Below, piece after piece: positions 1-13,255 of a stretch of DNA of 64,000 bases. This DNA is from Monarcha castaneiventris obscurior. Its lineage: Eukaryota; Chordata; Aves; Passeriformes; Monarchidae. The notes below the pieces were generated by a model. That model was given only the letters and a program-made list of their open reading frames with translations. It was not told where the DNA came from and searched no databases. Numbering within the stretch: the stretch's first letter is position 1; each line of letters starts with the position of its first letter. The stretch spans positions 15,784,501 to 15,848,500 of the forward strand of contig JAMPIT010000484.1 of the NCBI GenBank assembly GCA_026261815.1, read 5' to 3'. The position numbers and the translations under genes are program-made.

Positions 1-3000
1 TCATCGTGAGGAGTTCTTTGGGTTTCTGTAAACATGTCTTAAGAAGGGATTGAACAACTTTCAGCCTACAGATTCAGTTTGCAGTGCTTTTGGGGGATTA
101 ATTCCTGCTTGCAGCATAACTGGGATACACAGCATTGCTGGTGCTTAAAATGTGCTGCAGAATCTGAAAAACACAGGATTAGAGCAAAAAAGGTAAAATG
201 AGATGCAAGAAAGAACTTGTGCCTCACCAGTTTCATTTGCTCTGTAACACAGGAACACACAGAAATTAGGGCAGAGAACCTCCTCAGTCACCTGCTCCCA
301 CAGCACCTTCTGGGCTTTAGAAAGACATCTACAGTCTCTCATGGCAAGAACATCAGCAGTAAACTGTTAAATTGGTTTTTCTGAAACATAAAATATGAGG
401 AACATACATCATTTTAAGCATTTAATTGACCAGAGGTGCAGAGAGAATGTCTACTGAGTATTTCTTCATCTCAGGAAAGCAAACTTCCACAGCCTGCCTT
501 TTGGGAGAGGAACAGGGATTTTAGCATGCCTTTCCCTTGGATTCCAATGTACCTGTCTGCCACATCAAACCCCACTGTAAGGAATACACAGACTGTTACC
601 CTTAGGTATTAAATGAGGGCTACACAGGAAACTTTCTCAGCCACGTTTTAAACAATAAACTACTTCATTGCTTCCTCTTGGAGACTTACCAAACATTTAC
701 TAAGAGTTTCCTAGTAAGTTACCCTTTTTTTGTTTTTAACAGAAAGCCACTTCCACCCAGCCAGCATAACTGAGTTTATGATCCCTTAACCCAGAGATAT
801 TTCCCCCTGCCCTTCTCTATTAGGGTTTATATGAAAAAAAGCAAAAGCAATTATTTCCCTATTACAGTGTCTCACCAGTTGCAAGTGGAAAAAAATATCA
901 ATAACAACTTCTAAGTAACTCCCAATGCTTCTTTTTTACCTTTCCTAAAGTCACAAAATAAGAGCAAATATTTTAAAAATTAAAGAAATAGCCATAGAGT
1001 ATCAGCCCACACAGCTCAACGTAAGTGGTTTTATTGCAAGATTTTCTCATTTTTCCACACAAAGTTCTGCTGTTTCTTGGATGAACACTAGAGCAAAGTA
1101 TTCTTATACACATTTAAAGAGAACATTCAAGTTAAAAAAAAAGGGTTTGCCTTTTCTTAGTCCCATTCCTGTCAGACAGAAGGTAATGCAACCACCAAGC
1201 ACAATACACAGAATACACAACATAACCAATTGCAGCCCTTGGTGGTTTTAAGCTACTTCCCACTTGAAAAATAACTGATTTTGAAGCAAAGATACACATA
1301 AGCCATATACATCAAAAATGAAAAAGCCATTTCTTATCTGTATAAATTGGAATGCAACCTCAGTTTATTAACAAAAGAAAAGCCCCTTGAGACACAACTC
1401 ACTGAATTGATTGTTGAGTACTGTCAAAAATATGACAGAGACTAAATCCCCACTGTTAAGATATTTTATTTGTTTTCTTGAATGGGGCATTTCTTGACAT
1501 GGTGGGCAAGGGAACTCACTGCTCTAAAGAAGACACCATGATCAGTTGTGCAGCAAGGAACATGTGCTCTCCACTGTGCTCATCACTGGGCAGCAGAGAT
1601 GCTGTTTTACAGCCTACTTGTATTTCTCTTTTGGTTTCCCAACTCTTTTCAGATTTCTCTCCTCTCTTCCCTTTCTTTGGAATATGAAAGTTATGGAGAT
1701 CATTGCTTTCATACAAAATTGTTTCTACACTGGTCTTGGACGATAAAAAAGAAACCTAGAGCATTTTAGGTCAAAGAGGTTACTTGTTATATCAGTTTTC
1801 CAGAAAATTTCACTGTCCTCTGTAGCATTAGCTCAGGCAGGTTGGTCTGCAGTGAAGAGCAGAGAGGCAGCCACACAAATTTGCTAATTGCAGCTAAGGC
1901 ACAAAGCTTACATCATGGCATTTTTGGCCTTGGTGGACACATCCCAAGGTCAGCCTTCACTCTCACCAGTTCCATCCATCAAAAATAACAGGTTGCAGAT
2001 TGAATCAACTGATAAGAGGCCAGAGTGCAAGATGCAGAGTAATAGCTCTCCCACATCAAGGTTACAGCTTCTGACTTTCACTGCACAGCAGGCCAAAGCT
2101 AATAACATGTGAGCTGTAAGAATCATTCAACAGACTCCATCATAAGAAACATAAAAGAATATGCAGAATAACTGAGAGCTGCCCTTATCTCCTGGGGTAC
2201 GGTTACTGTGGTAGCAGACACAGCTCCCAGGAAGTTTGTCTCACCCATAAATTACTCAGATAATAGAAAAGTCTGAGTGAGAAAACGTCTTTGACAGAAT
2301 TCTGAGTCTTCCAGACTTGCAGGGATTTTGAGAACAGGGAAATTAAATGTTGCCTTTTATACTGTGTTTTTACAATGGGCAGACAGGGATCCCAGAATAG
2401 AACTGTGCATGGAAATGGGCACAATGATGTGGGTGAAGCAACTGTCCTTCCTCCCCAGGCAAGAGTGCCATGGCTGGAACACAGGCAGAGGATGAGCTCA
2501 AAAGTCACATAAACTTTTGAAGACAACAGCAACTGGAAATTAACCTGGCCAAGGGACAAAGAGCATTTCTCAGATCTTTCCTTCATACCTCATTCCCACT
2601 GACCCTTGGGCCTTGCATTTCTTTTGGGACAGAGAGGTTTTAAAATACCAGGCAAAGGGGAAAAGCAGAGGGCTATGCCAGGACACAGCACACGATCTCC
2701 CTGAAAACCCAGGTAAGGAACACACAGTAGCAATAATCTCTGGCTTTTCTGGGGACCACATAAAACTGAAAACTGTGAAAAGTGTAACTTTGTATGAATA
2801 GCTCTTGTGGTTGAAGTAAGGCTTGGGATGCTGCCACATCTCTGAGGAGCTGTTAAAAGGCATCTGGAAGAAAATAAAGTGGTGTGTTCCTTCTCACTGC
2901 CTATTCCCCATCCCTCCCACTCCACTGACTGAATCAGCTGGCCCATTTTTAACTGCCCTTTCATCTTTACAATTAATAAAGCTGGTAAGTCTACTTAACA

Positions 3001-6000
3001 CTCCTTGAGTCCTTGTAAATGCCTCTTTTTGGTGCCTATTCATCCTTAAAACCTGCTGCCTGATAGAGCCAAATTGGAAAGCCTCGTGTTTCTTTTCCTT
3101 TGTGTGCTTCAAAGAACAGTGGAGCTGTTTATATACATCAGGACAGAGCATCAATAAGTAATCAACGAACACCTCAGGAACTGCAGCTGTTTCACAACTG
3201 AGCATCTTTAAAAACATTACCTGAAATTACTGTTAGACCCTGCTTTGGGTGTATTTTAGGAGAGTTGTTAATACAGAGAACTTTTGCATGAGTTGCTCAC
3301 AGGAGTCTCTCCAGCTCGAGGTGCAGCTGCATCCTCTCCTGCCCTAGGCTGTAGTCTCACAAACACATTCATAAACACATCTGGAGAGATGCACTGTGAT
3401 ACTAAATTCAGGCTTGTACTTAACCACAAGTATTAATTTCAAGTAGGTCACGTCCAGCTGAGCAGAGCTGCTGCCACCAATGTGAGCTCAGCGCTTTTGA
3501 GGATGAAGTTTAGACTGTAAGTAAAAAGACCTTTGTTTGAAAAGGAAGACAACTAATTAGCAGTACATTGCTCTAAAAGCCACATCCAAAATTTGCAATA
3601 AACACTTGAAATTTTTGGCCCAAAGTCATGAATGACTTAAATTGAAATAAAGGTTGCTTACATCTTTTCATGGCTACGCTACACCCCATTCCAACCCCCT
3701 TCTTCTGTACCAACAGGACAAAATTTAACTCCCAAGATTTCAACATTATTCCATGACCTGAATACTGGGAACCATGGGGAAAATACCAAAAATCAGCATT
3801 CCCTGTTCCCTTTTAAGACCTATATTTATTCATTTGTCACAAGTATCTGTGAATTGGAAGTGGGTGGAATAATGACATGAGTAGCCAAGGAAGTGGGTCA
3901 GCTCCATAGATGGAAAATGCCAGACACATCATAACCTAAGCCTCTGTTTGCTTTGTAATTCAAGCAGTGTGCAACTACAAACAAATAAATCTAGTTTTTA
4001 AAGGAGACAACCATCCACGGAACAAGTAACTCTGTAGTGTTCAGAGAAGACAGATTTATCACACAGACTGTACTTAACTGATTAGTCCTTCACCCAGCAG
4101 GAAACCTTCCCGTGCTGGCTCACAGTTCCAAGGTAAGAGAGCCCTGTCTCCCTTTACTACATAAATGACATCAGAAGAGACACTTAAATTGATTGAGATT
4201 TTGCTCCTCATTGCAGAGGTAATGCAAGACTCTCGACACAACACCCTTACTCTGGTGTTGTGTTCCTAGTGCAGAATGGCAGCAGCAGGAGCTGACAGTG
4301 AAGCAGCGTGTCCTGAACCAGCATCCACAACACTGCTCAGAGTGAAACCACAGACACAAAAGTCCTGGGGGAACATGGAAACTCAAGTGACTCCTCCAAA
4401 TCTTCCCGAGGTCAAAGAATAAAGAACTTACACATAGTTTCTTTGTGTGGGGAAGGCAGTTGCTGTGTTTTGGATGTCAGTCCATTTGTCTCTGCTGGGG
4501 TTTGCACAGGGGTCTGTGAAGATCTGCCATGGCATGTCTCACACAACAGCCTTACTGGGACATGAGAAATGTCACACTGGGTGCCTCAAAACATTTAGCA
4601 AGTTCATTATTTCCTGAATTTTGTTATTTAAACCAACCCTTATTAGCTGTAAGAAGCATATGGGACCCTGCTATAATGAAGCTACTCAATATTTTTAGCT
4701 GTTTAATATTGGATCAGCACATCGTCTGGAGCAATCACCCCTCACATTTCACTTTAATTGGGCTGTCTGGAACAGAAGGGTTGAGGAAGGCACACATGTT
4801 CCATTTCCAAGCAGTATGTTCAACTGGCTCATGAAAGGTTAAAATCAGGAATAAGAAAATAGCTTTATTCCCCCAGGAGTAATGCCAGTTGATCAGTTTA
4901 AACACAGATGTTTTAAACTCCACATCTAATAAAGGGTATACCAAGGCTCCAGAGATTTGCACAAATAGGGAAATTCCTTCCCTTCAAAGTAGATTCTCAT
5001 TAAAATATCTTCTACTATGCAAATACCTGACAAAGAAATCATAAAAGCCAAAGCAGTGGGTGGTCTGCTTGGATGACAACACTGATACATCTCTAGTTGA
5101 TGTCAATATGGGATTTGTTACTGATAAAGAGCACTCAATATTCTCAAAATGCAAATATTTACATAGCCAGGCAATCAACTGATCAGTCCCATACAGACTG
5201 AAAGATTAATGGATGTGTGCTCTCAACCAGGCTTCTGAGTGGCTCAAGGGGAATAAGGACTCATTGCAGTGCCCAACTCTCACACATCACTCAAATAAGC
5301 AGGGTCAAGTGCACTTTTTTTCAATCACAAAACTTGAAAGCAGTTTTTTCCCTTGAAGAGGTTATCACAACAGTAAAAATCACTACAGAACATTGAGGGA
5401 ATATTTGCACTTGAATAAATCACACTCAAAAAATTTAGAAGTTAAATTTCCTTAGACCAGTTCCTAGTTCAGTGGTGGGCAGCTCTGCAGGGCTCTGTGC
5501 TACCCACCCAAACCACCACAGTAACAGTGCTGAGAATGGTTCTGGGTAAGTAATTACAGGGCACATCCCACTCCCTGACTACCTACAAATTCTCAGACTC
5601 TGTTCACCTCTCCTCCTTCATTTGCAGACAATTGCCTTTACAGTAAGTAAGGAAATTTTTGGATGTGAAACAACACAGCAGGTCTTAGAGATTCCTCTTG
5701 GAAAACAGCAAACCTTGGATCCATTCTCAAGAACTGATAACTTTAATTCAGGTACTTCCCAACTTGTCAAAAAGTTTCCAAATAACATTCATATTTGATG
5801 ACATTTTATAGCAACATCTTTGGAGTATTTGATAGGCTGCCTAACAAGTCCCCACAAAATGTTCCTCATTCTCCTGTACTGTGGGAAATTGTGCTAGCAG
5901 GTAAGAAGTTTTATTAAATGGTGTGAGAGAATAGAAAAGGAAAAGTTAATTGAAATTAGATGTTATACCCTAACTTACCACATTGAAGATGGAAACAGAT

Positions 6001-9000
6001 AAATTAGTCTTGAAACAGCATTTTTGGTAAATAGCTAAAGCTGATATGAACAGTTAATATTCTTTTCCTTAAATTATCTCTGCACTCCATTTTTTTATCT
6101 TATCCACAGTTCTCAGGGTTTTGAGACTAGAAAGGCTTAAAATGCCATCAGTGAGCTGTGTCAGGTTCCAAACACACAATTACATGGCTCAACCAGGGTG
6201 ATTTACCAGGACACAGCAACTGCAGTACCAGGGAGAGGGAACAGCTGTAATTCTGAGTATCAGCACAGCCAGCTCTTTCTAATCCTCCATGGTCATTCCT
6301 GAATGCAGAATCTTTGACATAATTACAAACGATATTGTCAAGGAGGAGCAAGGCTGTATTGACAGTCCTGGGCTCTTAGAAACCATGACAAGTTTGATCA
6401 CAACATGGACAAGATCTTCAATCACCCTGTAATTTGAGTGTGGCAGTGTAGGTATTTGTCATTTAGCCTTAGGTTACGCCCCTCTAAGCCTCACAGATCC
6501 CTGGGCAGACAGAGGATGTGCCACCTCCCAGGAGCACAAGCCTGCTGGGGAGATCCTGGGTGCAGCAAGAGAAAGGCACCTCTCAGCACAGGGCTGGCAG
6601 CCCTTTAGTAGGAAACCAAAGGCAGCTCAGACAAATTTCATGGGGGACAATAGAAGTTTTCCAAGGGCAGACAGGACTGTTAGAGGTTTCCTCCAACTAC
6701 AAAGGGCAGAAATGAAGAACCAAGACACGGAGTTTTGGCTGAGGCAGCAATTTGCACAGCTGTAGTTTACTCTGTGCCCCACATGGATTTGCAATAAATC
6801 ACCCCTAATCCTGTCATCTTCTCACTATTAATGTGAGGGTTTAGAGAACTCATAAGGTGAGAAGCTGAATGTGATCCCTCCACTCAGGAGCTGCCTCAGC
6901 TCTCAGCAAGGTGGATGGGACAGTGCACTCTTCTAGAAAAGGCAGCTCCACAAAGGCAATGCTGGTCACCAGAGCTACTCACCCTGAGCTAACCAAGCCA
7001 AAACACTACACTGAATGCACCAGACAGGTCAGAAAAATTGCTTTGTTTTTGCTAAACTGGTTTTAACATTATTTTCCAAGAAAATAACATTTAATTATGA
7101 GGCCTGTATGCTCAGCATCCTTTTTCATCCCCAAACTATTTTCTTATTAGATACATGAACTGATACCTCTAATGCGCAGTGACAAAAGGTGGCTTTTTCA
7201 AAATGCTAAGTAGTCTTCATATGTGTAATTTAGGTTTGTATTTGACACTAAACCAAGAACAAAATGTAGTTTGACAAGGTCAGATGAAGGTGCTGTGCAC
7301 AGCAGTTTGTAAGAGAAACTTGGGCATGGCAACACAGCCCTGTTGATGTACTAGAAAGGCATCCCTCCAAGAACCTTCCAATACCCTGCTTAGTATTCAA
7401 TAAAACCTATTAGGACAATCACTTTGACTTCTAATATGCTTTGTCTCGTACATCACTGGGTCATTATTCTTTGTGAACATGTTGTCAGTATTTAATTCAA
7501 CTAAGTTTGTATCCATGGTAATGGTTAGGAGTAAGCTAAAGAAAAGGGAACGTAGTCATAGGCCAGCAGCTCGGTAACAAAAAAATACAGCAGCCCACTA
7601 ATGAAGTGAGAAGAGGTGAACAGGAGTGAGGAGAATGCCAACAAAAGAGGGGGGAGTTTTAACTACGGTTGTGAGGGAGGACAGAGAAATGTGGGAAGCA
7701 GCCAAACTCCAATTAGACTGTAATTTGGCAAATCTTGTATTTTTAGCACTACTAACGTTTGGTGGTGCTTCCAGTACTCCAGTAAATACACACAAGCTTG
7801 CAGCGAGATGCTAATTCCTTGCCACATCAGGTCTGTCAAAGTGAAGTGCTTATCTACATGAACGTCCTGTGCTGCTTTATCATTCACAGAACGGCAAAGC
7901 AACACGACCCTCACCTCCCAAGCAAATTCACTTGCAAGGGGCTTAAAAGGTTTCAGACCTTCCTTAAAGGATAATATTGTTGTCAAGAAGGTAACAAGGC
8001 CCACATTAAAAACTGTGCCACTTGCTGTAAATGACTGAGAGCAGAACAAAATTGTGCCTATCTTTACTATGTAAATGACTTCCTATAAGCAGCTCTACAC
8101 AAAATCCCAGGTTTTGAATCTACACAACCCTGATGCTGATCATTAGAGAAAACTATATATCCCCATTAGTAAACCACCAAGAATGAGCTTTAATGACATT
8201 CACCCAAACTAGAAAAGTGTTTTGAGATATTTTCCAAAATTACCACAGGCTATAGAGGTTAATGAAGCACAAAACACACAAGCATCTTCTAGTTTCAGGT
8301 TTCATTACAAAAGAAGCTCTTATATCCAGGTTTTAGGGCAAAAAGAGTACCTCAAGCTGTTACTAAATCAGTCAGCTCAGTATTAGAGATTATAATCACA
8401 TCTCATTCTAACAGTACCTTATGCCTTCCAGGTTTTAATTCTGAGAGACTGAGTTAAAAGAGATTAATGCCAGCACAAGATATACTATCGTATTCTTATG
8501 CATTTTTCTCAGGTACAGAATGCAGTTTTCAATACATAAATTGCCAGCTACTTATCTCCTCTCCTAGTTAAAATGAGTTAATTGTTTCTTTCATAAGGCA
8601 GTAAATGCTCTCTAGTAACAAAATGTGTCAAATCTGCAATGCACATGAAAGCAACTGAATTCAGTCTGTTTAGAAACCTGTACAGTTAAAATTCTTTTTG
8701 CATGACTGCTCTTTAAACAATATATCCGAAATCACCTAAGCAAAACCACAGAAGATCTTGTAAATTAAGCATCTTTGCAGTAAAATGTTGTTGCATTAAT
8801 TGGAGTAACACAATTTTGAAATCACTTCACCCACTTAACACAGTTCTCTCACATGTATAAGACTGCACACATCATCTCACATCTTCCTTAAATAAAGTGG
8901 TCAAACCTCTTACTTTTAAGAAATTACCAAGAACAGAAAACATCTGTTGCCCCAAGTATTTGATGGACTGGAGAATGAGGAAACACTCATTCATGGTGGC

Positions 9001-11507
9001 AGCTGAACATATGTGGGTTACCATTATACACATTATTAGTTTAGCTTCATATTTTACTACTTTTGCCACAATAGACAAACTCAATTTTGGTATGTAAACA
9101 GAAGGGCTATCTCAGCACTGCAGGAACAATTTTGTGAGAAGCTGAAAAGCATCAGTTTGGACAAGCTCTTTCTTCTTGTAGCACACAGTAATGTAAGATT
9201 AAAGATAGATGGGCTAAAAGGTGGGCTAAAGCTTTTTCAGTTTAGGAATACTTCCAACACCACGTTCCTCTTCCTTATTTCCACAGTGTACTTAAAGCCA
9301 TTAAATATGGTCCTGTGGCCTCTGAAGCATGTAATTACTAAGATAAAATATGAAAACCTCTATTTGTCTTTCTGTGTTGCCAGCCTTGAGGCTGCCAAAA
9401 GGAGAGTGCACTGCGCTGAGTTCTCTTGGGCTTTGTCAGAAAGATTTTAATTGTCCAAACCAACCAGAGCAGAGATACCAAAATGTGCACTGCTCCACCA
9501 GCTGCATGTAAGATTTTTGAGGTTACAGCAAGAACAGGGAAAGGATAAAATTCACCCATAACTCCAAGGGCAGCAAGGAGGCACATTCCATGCTGCTGCA
9601 GCTGGCCGGAATCCCTCTTACATGTCATTACAAATGAAATAAAAACCCCACAATGACTCCAACACCCACAGGACAACTGCCTAAAAAATAATTCAGAATA
9701 CCAGCTAGCAGTAGTCTCCTCTGCAGCTTTTCCTGGCTCTGAGGTTGGTTCACAGTCAGTTGGGCCTTCAGAGAATAAAGCAGAAGTGAAATTGTCCTAT
9801 GATTCTCTCTGGAATTTTTGGGGCCATGTACACTGTTTCGTTGAGTTCAATATTCAGCCTAGATTAGTCAGAAAGACTATCTTACCCTATTTTCATTCAA
9901 GGAGAAACATGCAGCTTGCTTATTCCTTAATTCTTTGCAGTGCCCTGAGCTTCCACACCAAACAGAATTAGTTCTACTGAATGAATTCATCAGTTCTAGC
10001 AGAAGCTAAATTATTAAAAATTATATTCTCTCACTTTTCCAAGTTATGACTAAACTTGGGATTGCAAACTGAAGGAATGGATGCCAACTTTCCTTTTCTG
10101 CCTATTCATAGGAACAAATACAGCCCAAATACATCCCTTTCCCTAAAGAGTGTTAACACTGATCAGGACACTGCCAGTATCACTCAAGTTGCAAATCAGG
10201 CAAGAAGGATTTTTTTTTTCCTAGATTTCTAGTAAATCTTTGATCATTCCGCTTTGTCAGCTTTCTATCATCTCTGATGCTTGACAGAATGATGAGCCTC
10301 TGTCCAGTAAGGTGGTTGTCCAATGGTTAATTTTTTATGCAGGTGCAACTTCAGCCTTTCTTTTTACCTCATATAAATAGAAAAGAATGGTATTGGGTTT
10401 ATATATCTATTGTATACATACATAAAGAATTCCCATTGTGGTTTTTTCCTGGCTGAATCCCACTTTGAGCATTTGTACCTCACTGAAAGTGGGCGATTTT
10501 AAATGTAATATCCAGCATCTCTCACAGTTAGCTTAAACTTGAGCATATTTTCCTTGGGGGTTGGTAAGTATTTGATGTAAATTGCTTCTATGCCCCATGA
10601 CAGAAGAGAAGGAGGGTCCATGAGTGCTGTGGAGTAGAATGGCTCATGGAATACATCCCAAGAACTTCTGTAAAGTATTTCTTTCTGGGAGCAGGGCTGT
10701 GTTCAAGACTATCCAGGGAATAAAACAAAAGGTTAAGTCACACTTTATCCAAGCAGGCAGGTTAGAGAGGTTCCAAGATGACCTCAGTAAGCCATCAGCA
10801 TGCCCTGGACTGGCAGCGATTCATGAGAAGGGAGGAGGAGGGCTCAAGGAACAGAGTTAAATCTGCCCACTCCAACATGTCACAGCCCTCAGTCAGTTTA
10901 TGGAGGCAAAGCTGATAATTTAATAAATTTAGATAATAGAATCACTTTTCCAGATAGCTGGAGACCAGGGTCTCAGACTTTAAGAACACAGAGTGGGGCT
11001 GGGTATTTCATGCACATAACACATAACTATACAGACCTCTTGATTTCTATAGGTACTTTAGGTACACTTACTTTAAAGTTGCAGGTTGCCTCATCTCTTT
11101 CAACACTGAAGAAGTATCTGTAACAGGTAACCATACAAATTTGAAAGGTTTTTGACCTTTGAAAGGAAAAATTTGAAAGGAAATTTGCTCTAGAGAGTGA
11201 ATAAGGAAAGGAACACAACGATTTGCATAAGTGACAACTATTTTTTGTAGTGGGGCTGCACATCACAGCTCCCTATGATTTACTGGTGCATTTGTATACT
11301 TGTAACTCCTGAGTGACTTTTCCCTGGAAGCTTTCCATTCCCAATTTGGCTGTGAATGAACAGTGCAGAGTCACTGCAATACTGAGAAATACACTGGAGA
11401 TGAAACTGCATTCCTTGATGGCAGTGGGGCTATTGTCAAGGTTTAAATAAACACTTGTGCTCCACTATTATTCCTTCCAGCAAGTGTGCCAGTCTGCAGG
11501 GAAGTAT

Positions 11508-11528
11508 AAAACAAAACAAAACAAAACA
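11508..11528. repeat. (AAAAC)4 simple repeat
   Basis: Four AAAAC units, followed by an A/C-rich tail to about 11,559 (AAAGCAAAACCAAACC). Confidence 0.9.
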
Positions 11529-13238
11529 GCCACAGAGCAAAGCAAAACCAAACCAAAACGATTTTATCATCAGAAACCCTAAGAACTTTCTCTTTGGGAT
11601 ATTTCCATAATCCTGCTGTAGCATTAGCAGGCACATCCTAGTGCAGCTGCAAACTGCCTGCTTTTCTAAGGTGTTGCACAGAGGAGCTTGGTGCTGGTGC
11701 TTGCAGGGAGTTCTCTGCATGCAGCTCAATGGGAATGGCAGTAACAGGCTGCAGAGGTTTATCCAACCTACTGCAACAAGAAAGGTGCAGATTAACTAAT
11801 GACTGCTTGCTTTTCTTTTTTTTAACCTCCTTAAATCATGTAAGCTTTTAATAGAGTAATTCAGCTCTGCAGAAATAGTGCAAAATTCTTAAAATACTTG
11901 ACTTTGTAATAATGTTGCACTAATATCAGAGGTCACCTGGTTCTCAATCAGAGTCCAAACTAATAAACCTCCTCTAACTATGAATGATGATGAGAGATAA
12001 CTGGAAATCTGTGTTTTGACTTCTTTAGACAACCCAGAAAACAGCTCTGTTTTGCTGCTCATCCCTCCCATCACAAAGGCACATTTTTCACTGTGATTAA
12101 AATAGTTGTAAAGAGGCAGGAAAAACAAGGAAATAAGTAAATAATACTTACAATGGAAATAAGTGACCTGGAGGTACTCAAAACTCAACTGTGCTTACAA
12201 AACATTGTGTTAAACCTTCATTAATCATAAAACACAACATTTTTAGAAATATTTTTGATGTGGTCAGAAATAGGGAAAGCCTGAAGGTTCTTTAAAGTCC
12301 AGTCCCCAAGATTTCCAGCCCAAATGCATATAGGAAAGCAGTTTAGATGAATCATTCAGCACAGTTTTTCATATCTCAAACAACAAGTGTGATAATCCAG
12401 AATCACTACCTAAAACACAGTATTGCCAATTTTGTGAGTTGTCTGCAGCTGTGTAATAAATACCTATAAAATCAACAAGGCAAGAACCTTAGATGAAGAT
12501 CACAGAATATTTATGCCAGCTGGAAACACTGGAAATGGTTTAGGCCAACTGCTGCATTTTGTTATTCTGATTTTCAGATAAATAACATCCAATATGTGTT
12601 GGAGCTTGTCAACAACTGACATTTACACATTTATGAAGAAAATTCTACGATTCTTGAAAAAAACCAACAAAAACCAAAAAAACGCAAGTTGTCGCTTCTT
12701 CCAAAACATGTTGGCCTTGAACTTTTTTTTGCACTGCATCACAGATTTATTTACAAGCTTTAACCAGTATTGAAAAATGCAGAAACTAAATATGCAAACT
12801 GTCATCAGAATAAAAGCCACTTCTGCTCTGTTAGTCTTGGTGAAAAAAACAGCTTAGTGTCACTGAAGTACTGCAGACAGAGCTTGAAGAGATACTTTCT
12901 CAAGGCTTTCCATGCATTCTTAAAACAATGAAGTAATACTTGACAAAATTTCCTTTGGCCCCACAGAGTTGTAAAGGATAAGAATTTTTTATTTAACACA
13001 CAATCATTAAACAACCAAATTTCTCCATTCTAAAAATAAGAATTAATTCTTTGTCTATTTCAGTTTATTTGGTGATAGTTGGTTCTATCTTGCCTGCAGA
13101 AGGAAAATAAATCTTGAAATCAACCTTTCACCTGAAGAAACTGCAAGTAATCTATTTCAGCACAGAGAAGGACAGTCACTGCTGCTCTGGAGCTTTGCTT
13201 TCTGCTTTTTCCTTTCCTCTCACCACCAACATGCTTAT

Positions 13239-13255
13239 AAAACAAACAAACAAAC
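13239..13255. repeat. (AAAC)4 simple repeat
   Basis: Four AAAC units followed by CCCTCC. A short simple repeat with nothing else attached. Confidence 0.88.

Noticed and set aside
7663..8049. 128-codon minus frame
   Set aside because: No homology recognised, no flanking splice sites of note, and length within chance expectation for 51 kb of non-coding DNA.
12490..12560. CR1-like start (GATCACAGAATATTT, GGAAATGGTTTAGGCC)
   Set aside because: Spacing and wording of CR1 are not kept beyond short words; too weak to call.
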